Assembly: GCA_021819435.1 (NCBI GenBank)
Contig: JAKARB010000022.1
Coordinates: 1-35,558 of the forward strand
DNA length: 35,558 bases
From: Pseudomonadota bacterium
Lineage (GTDB): Bacteria > Pseudomonadota > Gammaproteobacteria > Burkholderiales > Burkholderiaceae_C
Direction: 5' to 3'
Part shown: piece after piece, positions 8,401 to 15,924 of the stretch
Layout: every line of letters starts with the position of its first letter
Position numbering within the stretch: the first letter of the stretch is position 1
Translations under genes and position numbers: made by a program
Notes under the pieces: generated by a model
What the model was told of the DNA's origin: nothing
Seen by the model: only the letters and a program-made list of their open reading frames with translations
Database searches by the model: none

Positions 8401-9039
8401 TCAACGCCCGGCTTCAGGGATGGGCACGGTCACGACGCGCCGGCCCTGGGGAGGTTGGGGAAAGCCGTCCAGCGCGGCCTCGAAGACAAAAGGCAGCGCC
8501 GCTTCATCGACCGCACCGACTCGGTCGTGGGCGGCCTGGGTTTCGTAGAGCACGCGGCCATCGCGACGATCGCGGATGAGCAGGCGCACCTCCAGCGTGA
8601 CCCAGGGCGGATCAAGCGCCAGCGACAGGCTCAGGCCAGAGCCGCCGGTGCCCCACCAACCGCCCACGCCGGGCCGCCAGAAATAGGGGTAACCGGGGCG
8701 CACGCCATAGGGCATCGGCACGGTGTCGTAGCGCGCACGCGGTTCGGTTCGCACGCCCGCGTCGATCTGCACCGTGTAATCAGCCTTGTCAGGCTGCGCC
8801 ACACGATGGAAGCCACGCTTGAGCAAAGCCGGCTCGGCAGCTGACTCGAGGCGCGCCTGGTCGGCGGCCTGAACTGCTTGCGAGGGCAGGCGCTCGAACA
8901 CGTAGGCACCTGGCTTGCGGGCCTCGGGCCACGGCCCGTAGGAAGAGACCTGGCTGACGACATTGGTGGCCGCGCAGCCTGTCAGGACGATGGTCGAAAC
9001 CACACCGGCGAAGAGCCCCAGCCCGCGCAAGCGGCGCAT
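8401..9039 (-). CDS. DUF4136-like outer-membrane lipoprotein
   Basis: A 212-residue lipoprotein from ATG 9039. A signal peptide, MRRLRGLGLFAGVVSTIVLT, is followed by the lipobox Cys in LTGC, then a mature region with YVFERLPSQ and a C-terminal ...VTLEVRLLIRD and VLYETQAAHD typical of DUF4136 proteins. A Gly/Trp/Pro-rich patch (PYFWRPGVGGWWGTGGSG) sits in the middle. GTG 9084, one nucleotide after the ttcA stop and with AAGG upstream, is an alternative start that would give a long n-region; I prefer 9039 because it gives a normal lipoprotein signal. It is probably cotranscribed with ttcA and glmU. Function is unknown; anchorage in the outer membrane is inferred. Confidence 0.75.
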   Translation of the reverse strand: MRRLRGLGLFAGVVSTIVLTGCAATNVVSQVSSYGPWPEARKPGAYVFERLPSQAVQAADQARLESAAEPALLKRGFHRVAQPDKADYTVQIDAGVRTEPRARYDTVPMPYGVRPGYPYFWRPGVGGWWGTGGSGLSLSLALDPPWVTLEVRLLIRDRRDGRVLYETQAAHDRVGAVDEAALPFVFEAALDGFPQPPQGRRVVTVPIPEAGR

Positions 9040-9085
9040 GGCCGATTGCGCGGCGTCGAGCAAGGCCTTGCCGACGTGGCCCACC

Positions 9086-10060
9086 TCAGTCCACCTTGCG
9101 CAGCTTGAGGCTGGCCAGCGAGATGCTGGCTTCGCCGGGAAGGCCATGGCTGGCGGGCTTGTCGCCGCAAGATTCATCTTCATCCTCGTCGAAAGCGATG
9201 TCGCCGCCCTTCACCGGTGCGCCGGTTGCCTGGATGGTGGTGAAGGGGTAGAGGCTGCGGTCCATCATGTGCGAGGGCACGATGTTGGCCAGCGCGGTGA
9301 ACATGTTGTCGACGCGGCCCGGGAATTTTTCGTCCCACTCGTTGATCATCTCGCGCATCTGCTGGCGTTGCAGGCCTTCCTGGCTGCCGCAGAGGTTGCA
9401 CGGGATGATGGGGAACTCGCGGTGCTCAGCGTACTTGGCGAGGTCTTTCTCGCGGCAATAGGCCAGCGGGCGGATGACCACGTGTTCGCCGTTGTCGGTG
9501 ACCAGTTTCGGCGGCATGCCCTTCATCTTGGAGCCGAAGAACATGTTCATGAACAAGGTCTGCAGGATGTCGTCGCGGTGGTGGCCCAGCGCGATCTTGG
9601 TGCAGCCCAGCTCGGTGGCGACGCGGTAGAGGATGCCACGGCGCAGGCGCGAGCACAGGCTGCAGGTGGTCTTGCCTTCGGGCACCACGCGCTTGACCAC
9701 GCTGTAGGTGTCCTGCTCCTCGATGCGGAAGGGCACGCCGACCTTGGTGAGGTACTCGGGCAGCACGTGCTCGGGGAAGCCGGGCTGCTTCTGGTCGAGG
9801 TTGACGGCGACGATCTCGAAGCGGATGGGCGCGCGCTTCTGCAGGTTCATCAGGATGTCGAGCAGGGAGTAACTGTCCTTGCCGCCGGACATGCACACCA
9901 TGACCTTGTCGCCGTCTTCGATCATGTTGAAGTCGGTGATGGCCTCGCCCACCTCACGGTGCAGGCGCTTGCTGAGCTTGTTCATCTCGAAGGCGTGGCG
10001 CTTGGCCTTGGCCTCGTCGTTGGGCGCGGAGAGGATTTGGGGGGCTACGGCGTCGTTCAT
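9086..10060 (-). CDS. ttcA: tRNA 2-thiocytidine(32) synthetase TtcA
   Basis: An iron-sulfur, ATP-dependent enzyme that thiolates cytidine 32 of certain tRNAs. The 324-residue product shows the PP-loop SGGKDS (58-63) in [15 protein letters not shown], the CSLC pair (C133, C136) and CNLC (C221, C224), where the conserved cysteines hold the 4Fe-4S cluster, plus [21 protein letters not shown] 10060 gives the family-typical N terminus ([16 protein letters not shown] from residue 26); no strong Shine-Dalgarno is seen. The frame extends further upstream, but only through the palindromic repeat region, which I exclude. Two structured repeat modules separate it from folB. Confidence 0.95.
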   Translation of the reverse strand: MNDAVAPQILSAPNDEAKAKRHAFEMNKLSKRLHREVGEAITDFNMIEDGDKVMVCMSGGKDSYSLLDILMNLQKRAPIRFEIVAVNLDQKQPGFPEHVLPEYLTKVGVPFRIEEQDTYSVVKRVVPEGKTTCSLCSRLRRGILYRVATELGCTKIALGHHRDDILQTLFMNMFFGSKMKGMPPKLVTDNGEHVVIRPLAYCREKDLAKYAEHREFPIIPCNLCGSQEGLQRQQMREMINEWDEKFPGRVDNMFTALANIVPSHMMDRSLYPFTTIQATGAPVKGGDIAFDEDEDESCGDKPASHGLPGEASISLASLKLRKVD

Positions 10061-10122
10061 CCGGGGATTTTCGCCGATCTGTTGGCTGAACGGGTGGGTT
10101 GGGTGATTGGGGCAGTGAAAAC

Positions 10123-10224
10123 GGGGAAGGGAGCTGGGGGCACGGCTCCGCTCATGTCCCCCGGGTGGGCTGCGCCCACCCTCCTCCTTTACTTCGCTGC
10201 GCCGTGCCCCCAGCTCCCTTCCCC
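10123..10224 (+). repeat. Structured repeat module 1 (24-bp outer stem, inner hairpin)
   Basis: A 102-nt unit. The outer arms 10123-10146 and 10201-10224 are perfect 24-bp reverse complements (GGGGAAGGGAGC... / ...GCTCCCTTCCCC). Inside are the linker CCGCTCATGTCCCCC (10148-10162), a hairpin GGGTGGGC-TGC-GCCCACCC (10163-10181) and the linker TCCTCCTTTACTTCGCT (10182-10198). Both linkers recur exactly in the inverted module 2, but both stems there have different sequence. There is no T-run, so this is not an ordinary terminator. It lies in the 317-bp gap between ttcA and folB, which holds no gene. Confidence 0.9.
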
Positions 10225-10225
10225 T

Positions 10226-10241
10226 CCCACCGCGCGGTGGG
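10226..10241. repeat. Perfect 16-bp palindrome between the two modules
   Basis: CCCACCGCGCGGTGGG is self-complementary over all 16 bases and sits in the 42-nt spacer between modules 1 and 2. It may mark the junction of two element insertions or form a third hairpin. Confidence 0.75.
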
Positions 10242-10266
10242 GCGAGGGGTTGCCAGAGCGCCGCCA

Positions 10267-10366
10267 GACGCTTGGCGTGGGTAGCCAACATAGCGAAGTA
10301 AAGGAGGAGCCCCAGCGCAGCTGGGGCGGGGGACATGAGCGGCGTTGGCTACCCACGCCAAGCGTC
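10267..10366 (-). repeat. Structured repeat module 2, inverted relative to module 1
   Basis: A 100-nt unit read on the minus strand. The outer arms 10344-10366 and 10267-10289 are perfect 23-bp complements (GACGCTTGGCGTGGG...), unrelated in sequence to the arms of module 1. The same two linkers appear (10328-10342 and 10292-10308) around a hairpin GCCCCAGC-TGC-GCTGGGGC (10309-10327). The one- and two-nucleotide joints between arms and linkers also have the same length as in module 1. It ends 11 bp from the folB stop codon. Confidence 0.9.
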
Positions 10367-10377
10367 CCACGCAAGCG

Positions 10378-10749
10378 TCACCACTGCCCGGTTTCCATCC
10401 GAATCGCCACCTCGCAATCCTCGAAGATCTCCAGCTTGGCGATCTTGACGCGCACCCCCAGCACCCCGGGCATGCCCATCAGCCGGTTGCACAGCTTGCC
10501 GATCATGGTTTCGAGCAGGTTCACGTGCACCGCGTTGCACTCCTCGATGATGGCCTGGCGCACCTTGCGGTAGTCCAGCACATTGAGGATCTCGTCGTCA
10601 TGCGGCAGCAGAGGCTGGCTGCCCATGTTGAGCTCAGCGTCGACCAAGATGGGCTGCGGCGAGTCGATCTCCTGGGCGAGCACGCCCAGGCTGGCATTGA
10701 AGCGCAGGCCGGTGAGGGTGAGGGTCTGGTTGCCTTTGGTCAGGGACAT
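10378..10749 (-). CDS. folB: Dihydroneopterin aldolase family protein
   Basis: A 123-residue protein of the FolB family, which converts dihydroneopterin to 6-hydroxymethyl-dihydropterin and glycolaldehyde in folate synthesis. It shows LTLTGLRFNASLGVLAQEID, then PILVDAEL, LDYRKVRQAIIEE and LLETMIGKLC. These correspond to the family's L.G...G....E, D..L, LDY..V and LLE segments. Length is normal. It starts 21 bp after the end of the FolM-like reductase gene, and the two are probably cotranscribed as a pterin unit. Some FolB-like paralogues act on triphosphates; which activity applies is not visible. Confidence 0.87.
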   Translation of the reverse strand: MSLTKGNQTLTLTGLRFNASLGVLAQEIDSPQPILVDAELNMGSQPLLPHDDEILNVLDYRKVRQAIIEECNAVHVNLLETMIGKLCNRLMGMPGVLGVRVKIAKLEIFEDCEVAIRMETGQW

Positions 10750-10770
10750 GGTCCGGTCTTTCGCGTGTCG

Positions 10771-11577
10771 TCACATCATCGAAAAATCGCGCTCGAAGCG
10801 CTGCAGGTGCTGACCGCCGTCGACCAGCAGCGTGGTGCCCGTCATCGAGTGGTTGGCCAGCGCGAAGGCCACCGTGGCAGCCACGTCTTCAGGCGTGGAC
10901 GAGCGCCCCAGCGGCGAGAGGCGGTGCAGTTGCTCGAACTTCTCGCCCTTGAGCCATTCGCTGGTCAGCGTCAGGCCCGGGGCCACGCCAACCACCCGCA
11001 CTTCGGGCGCCAGGGCCAGCGCCAGCAATTGCGTGGCCGATTCCAGCGCCGCCTTCGAAAGCGTGTAGCTCAGGAAATCGGGGTTGGGGTTCCAGAGCTT
11101 CTGGTCAAGCAGGTTGACCACGGCGCCTTCACCCGCGCCATCTTCCGCGCCCTTGCCTGCCCGCTCACGCACATGGGCAGCCAGTGCCTGCGCCAGCACA
11201 ATGGCCGGTGCGGTGTTGGCGCGCAGGTGCTTTTCGAGCATGGCGTAGGTGAAGGAATCGGCACGGTCGTATTCGAAGGTGGAGGCGCTGTTGACCACGG
11301 CATCGAGCCGCCCGAAAGCCGAGAGCACGCGCGGCACCAACGCGCGGGCAGCCTGCTCGTCGGACAAATCGGCCTCCAGCACCTCGGCACGGCGGCCCAT
11401 GGCGCGGATCTCGGCAACGGTGGCAACTGCCTCCACACGCGAGATGCGGCAATGCACAGCCACATCCCAGCCGTGGCGGGCCAGGGTCAGGGCGATCTCG
11501 CGGCCCAGGCGACGGGCGGCACCCGTGACGAGCACGACGCGGGCGCCTTTGGCGTTTGATTCCGGAACTGAGGTCAT
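10771..11577 (-). CDS. folM: SDR-family pteridine/dihydrofolate reductase (FolM-like)
   Basis: A 268-residue short-chain dehydrogenase. The N-terminal motif VLVTGAARRLGREIA fits TGX3RXG, which distinguishes pteridine reductases (PTR1, FolM) from ordinary SDRs using TGXXXGXG. The catalytic YXXXK lies in FLSYTLSKAALES, and the conserved NLLDQKLWNPNPDFLSYTLS segment resembles pteridine reductases. ATG 11577 gives a compact N terminus; upstream extension only adds low-complexity residues. Being directly upstream of folB supports a pterin role (NADPH-dependent reduction of dihydromonapterin or dihydrofolate). Substrate specificity is inferred. It diverges from the MidA-family gene. Confidence 0.85.
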   Translation of the reverse strand: MTSVPESNAKGARVVLVTGAARRLGREIALTLARHGWDVAVHCRISRVEAVATVAEIRAMGRRAEVLEADLSDEQAARALVPRVLSAFGRLDAVVNSASTFEYDRADSFTYAMLEKHLRANTAPAIVLAQALAAHVRERAGKGAEDGAGEGAVVNLLDQKLWNPNPDFLSYTLSKAALESATQLLALALAPEVRVVGVAPGLTLTSEWLKGEKFEQLHRLSPLGRSSTPEDVAATVAFALANHSMTGTTLLVDGGQHLQRFERDFSMM

Positions 11578-11688
11578 GGTGAAAAGGCTGAAACGCACGA
11601 ACTGATGGCGGCAGAGCCCTCCAGGGCGGGCAACGGGACAAGGAGCGCGAGCCAGAGCCGTGCGGCCAGGCCTTCCTACAATCCAGGC

Positions 11689-12924
11689 ATGAACCGCCCT
11701 GAACCCCATCCCGACGCGCGCCAGCAGGCGCCCAGTGTAGTGGCCGCACCCCTGCCCGCGTCTCCCCTGATGGCGCTGATCCGCGATGAAATCCAGGCGC
11801 GTGGCGGCTGGATGGGCTTCGAGCGCTTCATGGAGCTGGCGCTCTACGCCCCCGGCCTGGGCTACTACAGCGGCGGCCGGCGCGTGCTCGGCCACCGCCC
11901 GCAAGACGGCAGCGACTTCGTCACCGCGCCCGAGCTGACGCCGCTGTTCGGTGAGGTACTGGCCCGCCAGATCAAGCAGGCGCTCACCGCAACGGGCACA
12001 CGCGAAGTGTGGGAGTTCGGCGCCGGCAGCGGCGCCCTGGCCGAGCAGTTGCTCGGCGAACTGGGCGGCCAGCTTGACCGCTATGTCATCGTCGATCTCT
12101 CAGGCGCTTTGCGCGAGCGCCAGCACCAGCGGCTGCTCAAGGCCCACCCCGGCCTGGTCCACAAGGTGATCTGGGCAGACAGCCTGCCCGATGAGTTCGA
12201 CGGCGTGATCGTCGGCAACGAGGTGCTCGATGCGATGCCTGTGCACCTGCTGAGCTGGGACGGCCAGCGCTGGCTGGAGCGCGGTGTTTCATGGGGTGCA
12301 CCGGCCGGCGGAGGGAGCGAGAACCCAAAGTCATCGCTGCCATCACTGCCCTCGCTGCAATGGGCCGACCGCCCCGCCCCCGAAGGCGTGCGCCCCCCCA
12401 CCGAGCACCCCGATGAGGCCTACGCCCCAGGCACCGTCACCGAAACGCACGGCCAGGCCGAAGCCTTCGTGACCACGCTGGCGCAGCGCATGGGCCGTGG
12501 CGCGGCCTTCTTCCTCGACTATGGTTTCACCGAGCGCGAGTACTACCTGCCCGACCGCCAGGGCGGCACGCTGATGTGCCACCACGCCCACACCGCCGAC
12601 CCGGATCCGTTGACCATGGTGGGCGACAAAGACATCACCACCCACGTCAACTTCACCGGCATCGCCCTGGCCGGCCAGGAGGCGGGCTGGGAGGTGCTGG
12701 GCTACACCAGCCAGGGCCGCTTCCTGACCAACTGCGGCCTGGGCGAGGCCTTGGCACACTGCGGCCAGGCTTCGACAGCGGCCGAGGTCAAGGCCCGCGC
12801 GGCCTTGCAAATGTTGGTGGCCGAGCACGAGATGGGCGAGCTCTTCAAGGTCATCGGCTTCGTCAAAGGACCGTGGTTCGACGCCATCGGTTTTCAGCAC
12901 GGTGATCGCACGCACACGCTGTGA
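11689..12924 (+). CDS. MidA/NDUFAF7-family class I SAM-dependent methyltransferase
   Basis: A 411-residue protein of COG1565. Family marks are GGWMGFERFMELALYAPGLG, GSDFVTAPELTPLFGEVLA (D76 region), the SAM-binding EFGAGSGALAEQLL (about 109-122), GNEVLDAMPVHLL (about 176) and FFLDYGFTEREYY. In eukaryotes NDUFAF7 dimethylates an arginine of NDUFS2 during complex I assembly; the bacterial role is less settled. ATG 11689 follows TACAAT (11677-11682) by only 6 nt, so the message may be leaderless. A Ser/Pro-rich stretch (about 205-240) looks like a lineage-specific insert. It stands alone between divergent folM and the PEP-CTERM gene. Confidence 0.88.
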   Translation: MNRPEPHPDARQQAPSVVAAPLPASPLMALIRDEIQARGGWMGFERFMELALYAPGLGYYSGGRRVLGHRPQDGSDFVTAPELTPLFGEVLARQIKQALTATGTREVWEFGAGSGALAEQLLGELGGQLDRYVIVDLSGALRERQHQRLLKAHPGLVHKVIWADSLPDEFDGVIVGNEVLDAMPVHLLSWDGQRWLERGVSWGAPAGGGSENPKSSLPSLPSLQWADRPAPEGVRPPTEHPDEAYAPGTVTETHGQAEAFVTTLAQRMGRGAAFFLDYGFTEREYYLPDRQGGTLMCHHAHTADPDPLTMVGDKDITTHVNFTGIALAGQEAGWEVLGYTSQGRFLTNCGLGEALAHCGQASTAAEVKARAALQMLVAEHEMGELFKVIGFVKGPWFDAIGFQHGDRTHTL

Positions 12925-13038
12925 CGCTGTGGTGAATTGATCCCTCTGCAGTGGGGAAACTGCGCCCAGGCCTTCTTGCCCGTCGTGGTGACGTCCAAAA
13001 TGCAGCACCCATCACACAAATCAGGAAAGGCGTTGCAC

Positions 13039-13860
13039 ATGCATCGGACACCCCACCTCGCCCGCGCCTGGATCAGCGCTGGCTTGCTGACCATGGCCTT
13101 GACCGGAACCGCCCACGCGGCGGGCTCGCTGTCGGCCAGCCTGTCGAATTTCACCTTTGCCACCACCGGCACCGTGACCCTTTTGGAAGGGGCAAGCAGC
13201 TCCAAAACGCTGCAGGTGTACGCCTTGCCCGAATCGGGCTACATCGGCGACGGCAGCTATGACTACTTGGTCCAAGTCATGGATGTCCAAGACCTCAGCG
13301 ATGGGCTGTTTGCACCGATGCAAGCCAACGCAGCCCACGAGTCGGGCGTTTCGGGCAGCGTCAGCGTCCTGACCGATGGCTTGACGGCATCGGTTTCGAC
13401 CGCCGGTCCGGGGGGCATCAGTGTGGCGTCCGCCAACCTGATGGGCACATTCTCGCTGGCAGCCCATTCATCGCTGACCATCACCTGGTCCACCGACATC
13501 CAGGGGCAAGGTCAGAGCAATGGCGTCAACACGCAAGAGATCGCGGAGGAGTACACCCTTGCGGCGGGCGTCTTGCTGACTGGCGCCGACCCATCCGATG
13601 AAATCTTTCACCAAGGCCCGATCTTCCCCAACTTTTCCTTTGGAAAATTGGTGGCGCAAAACCAGCTCACCGTCCAGACCGGCGACACCGGCATGGATGT
13701 GAGCTTTTCGGCCTTCATCGACCTGCAACTGGTCGACCCAGGCAACAGCCCCCTGCACTTCGGCACCCCCCCGGGCGTGCCCGAGCCAGAAACCTGGGGC
13801 ATGGCGCTGGCCGGTCTGGCCCTGGTGGTGGGTGCTCGCCGTCGCTTGACCTCGCGCTGA
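13039..13860 (+). CDS. PEP-CTERM sorting-domain protein
   Basis: A 273-residue secreted protein. A signal peptide (MHRTPHLARAWISAG...TAHA, cleavage near residue 28) is followed by a Ser/Thr/Gly-rich, beta-strand-like body and the exosortase recognition tail: VPEPETWGMALAGL, a hydrophobic stretch and the basic end RRRLTSR (about 247-273). ATG 13039 has AGGAAAGG 8 nt upstream. PEP-CTERM proteins are processed by exosortase and exported with exopolysaccharide in biofilm-forming Gram-negatives; no exosortase gene is in the window. The body is not a family I recognise. A strong hairpin terminator follows. Confidence 0.88.
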   Translation: MHRTPHLARAWISAGLLTMALTGTAHAAGSLSASLSNFTFATTGTVTLLEGASSSKTLQVYALPESGYIGDGSYDYLVQVMDVQDLSDGLFAPMQANAAHESGVSGSVSVLTDGLTASVSTAGPGGISVASANLMGTFSLAAHSSLTITWSTDIQGQGQSNGVNTQEIAEEYTLAAGVLLTGADPSDEIFHQGPIFPNFSFGKLVAQNQLTVQTGDTGMDVSFSAFIDLQLVDPGNSPLHFGTPPGVPEPETWGMALAGLALVVGARRRLTSR

Positions 13861-13880
13861 GCGCCAATCGGCCTCACCTC

Positions 13881-13908
13881 GAAGAGCAGACCTCGGTCTG
13901 CTCTTTTT
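13881..13908 (+). terminator. Rho-independent terminator after the PEP-CTERM gene
   Basis: The stem AAGAGCAGAC / GTCTGCTCTT with a CTCG loop runs into a T5 tract. It begins about 20 bp after the stop codon of the PEP-CTERM gene, the expected place. The minus-strand gene ending at 13933 converges on the same hairpin but lacks a downstream U-run in its direction. Confidence 0.85.
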
Positions 13909-13932
13909 GCTTCCGTGCCCTGGCTACCGGCT

Positions 13933-14514
13933 TCACTCCTGCAAGACCAGGCCTTCGATGTTCGGATCGGCCTTGACCTCGCTGACCTTGCCCTGGTCGT
14001 CGAAGTGCACATCGAACTGCCAATCGCTGGAGAGCCAGTACTTCCAGACCTTGCTGCCCAGGTCCGGGTTCTCGTCGGCGATGGGGTAGCTCACGGCCAT
14101 CAGCACCTGCTCACGGGTCATGCCCACCATGACCCGGGCCTTGGTGATGGCTTTCTGGATTTGCGGGGGGTAGCTGGCAAAGCGCACGCGCGGGTCTTCG
14201 CTGACGATGTAGCGCGCAGCGAACTCGGCCAAGGGCACCGCATCGCTGTAATCGTTGCCAAGCGCCTGCTTGCGGCCCGCGATCTCGACCTGAACCCGGC
14301 TGCGCCCGTACGTCAGCCCTTTGACCGGGGTGCCGAAGGCGATGATGGACTTGCCGCTTTCGAAGTAGTTGCTGTCGCTGATCCAGGAACCGTCGCTGCG
14401 CAGGTTGCAGCACAGGTAGCCACTCGGCGGTGGATCGATCGGCTTACCGCCTGCATGGACCAACGAGCTGGCGAGGGCCAACAGCCCGGCGAAAAAGACG
14501 TGCTTTGTTTTCAT
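13933..14514 (-). CDS. Secreted protein with a BamE/SmpA-like C-terminal domain
   Basis: A 193-residue protein with a cleavable signal peptide (MKTKHVFFAGLLALASSLVHA). There is no lipobox Cys; two adjacent cysteines in GYLCCNLR follow in the mature N-terminal part. The C-terminal segment (about 135-185), VMVGMTREQVLMAVSYP...WKYWLSSDWQFDVHFDDQGKV, has the shape of the small SmpA/BamE-type fold: a short helix entering through GMTxEQV, then strands ending in a DxxGKV turn. ATG 14514 has GGGGAG upstream. It converges on the PEP-CTERM gene and may be periplasmic. The function is unknown. Confidence 0.65.
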   Translation of the reverse strand: MKTKHVFFAGLLALASSLVHAGGKPIDPPPSGYLCCNLRSDGSWISDSNYFESGKSIIAFGTPVKGLTYGRSRVQVEIAGRKQALGNDYSDAVPLAEFAARYIVSEDPRVRFASYPPQIQKAITKARVMVGMTREQVLMAVSYPIADENPDLGSKVWKYWLSSDWQFDVHFDDQGKVSEVKADPNIEGLVLQE

Positions 14515-14652
14515 GGAACTCCCCTGAAACGGTCGCGAAGTGGAAAATCATGCCATGAGAGGGGGGTAGCCAGGCCAAGCTGATGGGCACCGATGGGTGC
14601 CCTCAATGAACCCCATGGCCTCGGCGGGCGTGCATGTTTGTTGCGGCGCAGC

Positions 14653-14658
14653 GATAAT
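14653..14658 (+). promoter_or_regulatory. -10 box just upstream of lpxC
   Basis: GATAAT ends 8 nt before the lpxC ATG, placing transcription initiation at or a few bases before the start codon. A leaderless or near-leaderless lpxC message would result. No good -35 is seen at 16-18 nt spacing, so this rests on one hexamer. Confidence 0.35.
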
Positions 14659-14666
14659 CCAACCCC

Positions 14667-15602
14667 ATGCTGCAACAACGCACCCTCAAGTCCCTGACCC
14701 GCGCCGTCGGCGTGGGCCTGCACAGCGGCCAGCGCGTCGAATTGACGCTGCGCCCGGCAGCGCCTGACACCGGCATCGTCTTTCGGCGGGTCGACCTCGG
14801 CCAGCCGGTGGACATCCCTGTCAAGGCTGAATCGGTGTGCGACTGCCGCATGGCCACCACCATTTCGCCCGGCGGCGACCCGGGCGCGCCCAAGGTCAAC
14901 ACCATCGAGCACCTGATGTCGGCCTGCGCCGGCCTGGGCCTCGACAACGTCTACATCGACATCACCGCCGAAGAGGTGCCCATCCTCGACGGCTCGTCGG
15001 CCGCGTTCGTGTACCTGCTGCAAAGCGCCGGCATCGAATTGCAGAAGGCGCCCAAGAAGTTCGTGCGCGTCACCAAGCCCATCGAGGTGCGAGAGGGCGA
15101 GGGGCGCAACCTCAAGTGGGCACGGCTTGAGCCCTATCACGGCTACAAGCTCGCCTTCGAGATCGACTTCGATCACCCGGCGGTGGACCAGACAGGCCAG
15201 CGCGTCGAGTTCGATTTCAGCTCGGGCAAGTACAAGCAGGACATCGCCCGCGCCCGCACCTTCGGCTTCACGAAAGATGTGGAGATGATGCGTTCGCGCG
15301 GCCTGGGCCTGGGCGCCTCGATGGACAATGCCATCGTGGTCGACCGCTACCGCGTGCTCAACAGCGACGGCCTTCGCTACGACGACGAGTTCGTCAAGCA
15401 CAAGATCCTCGATGCGATCGGGGATCTGTACGTCATCGGGCATCCGCTGCTGGCCTCGTACACGGCCTTCCGCTCGGGCCACGCACTCAACAACAAGCTG
15501 CTGCGCGCCCTGCTCGACCAACCCGACGCCTATGAGATCACCAGCTTCGCCGACGAACGCCAGGCCCCGCGCGGCCTGGCCGAGTTGGCCCCGGCCTGGT
15601 GA
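14667..15602 (+). CDS. lpxC: UDP-3-O-acyl-N-acetylglucosamine deacetylase
   Basis: The zinc-dependent, committed step of lipid A synthesis in the cytoplasm. The 311-residue product has the full LpxC pattern: [18 protein letters not shown] at the start, [17 protein letters not shown] (zinc-ligand His in EHLMSA, near residue 82), [17 protein letters not shown], the active-site region [17 protein letters not shown] with further ligands, and [14 protein letters not shown] near the C terminus. Length is normal. It stands outside a dcw/ftsZ cluster here; the upstream gene is on the other strand. It uses UDP-GlcNAc-derived substrate from the glmS/glmU pathway, also in this window. Confidence 0.97.
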   Translation: MLQQRTLKSLTRAVGVGLHSGQRVELTLRPAAPDTGIVFRRVDLGQPVDIPVKAESVCDCRMATTISPGGDPGAPKVNTIEHLMSACAGLGLDNVYIDITAEEVPILDGSSAAFVYLLQSAGIELQKAPKKFVRVTKPIEVREGEGRNLKWARLEPYHGYKLAFEIDFDHPAVDQTGQRVEFDFSSGKYKQDIARARTFGFTKDVEMMRSRGLGLGASMDNAIVVDRYRVLNSDGLRYDDEFVKHKILDAIGDLYVIGHPLLASYTAFRSGHALNNKLLRALLDQPDAYEITSFADERQAPRGLAELAPAW

Positions 15603-15628
15603 AGCTTCTGACCAGGCCCTGAACACCC

Positions 15629-15814
15629 ATGGTGCTCTTCCGATTCCTGGCGGTGGCCCTGGCCCTGGGCTTCTTGCTCAACATGGCCGTCTTCACCCTC
15701 ACCCGTCAGGTGGTCTGGCGACAACGCGCCATGCTCTGCCTGAAATGGGGCGTGGTGCTGGGGCTGTGCTTCTTCGGCCTGCTGATCCTGAGGCGCGCTG
15801 CCGTCTTCATCTGA
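15629..15814 (+). CDS. Small two-helix membrane protein
   Basis: A 61-residue hydrophobic protein with two predicted transmembrane segments (about 4-24 and 38-54) joined by a basic loop (TRQVVWRQRA). It starts 26 bp after the lpxC stop on the same strand, so cotranscription is likely. No ribosome-binding site is clear and no family is recognised. The clean two-helix pattern and good codon use make it more likely real than chance. Confidence 0.6.
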   Translation: MVLFRFLAVALALGFLLNMAVFTLTRQVVWRQRAMLCLKWGVVLGLCFFGLLILRRAAVFI

Positions 15815-15924
15815 GTAATCAGTGCCCTCGCGGCATCGCCATCGGCTGAACGGGTGAATACCCCCTGTTCGAGGGGGGTGCAAAACGCTAGCATCTTCAC
15901 GATAGCAAACAACAGGGCCTCGCG

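Noticed and set aside
10061..10336. Upstream extension of the ttcA frame
   Set aside because: It runs through the palindromic repeat modules and gives Pro/Arg/Gly-rich nonsense; TtcA's family N terminus begins at the ATG at 10060.
10123..10366. Ordinary rho-independent terminators
   Set aside because: Stems are far too long and lack U-tracts; two inverted copies with shared linkers indicate a repeat family.
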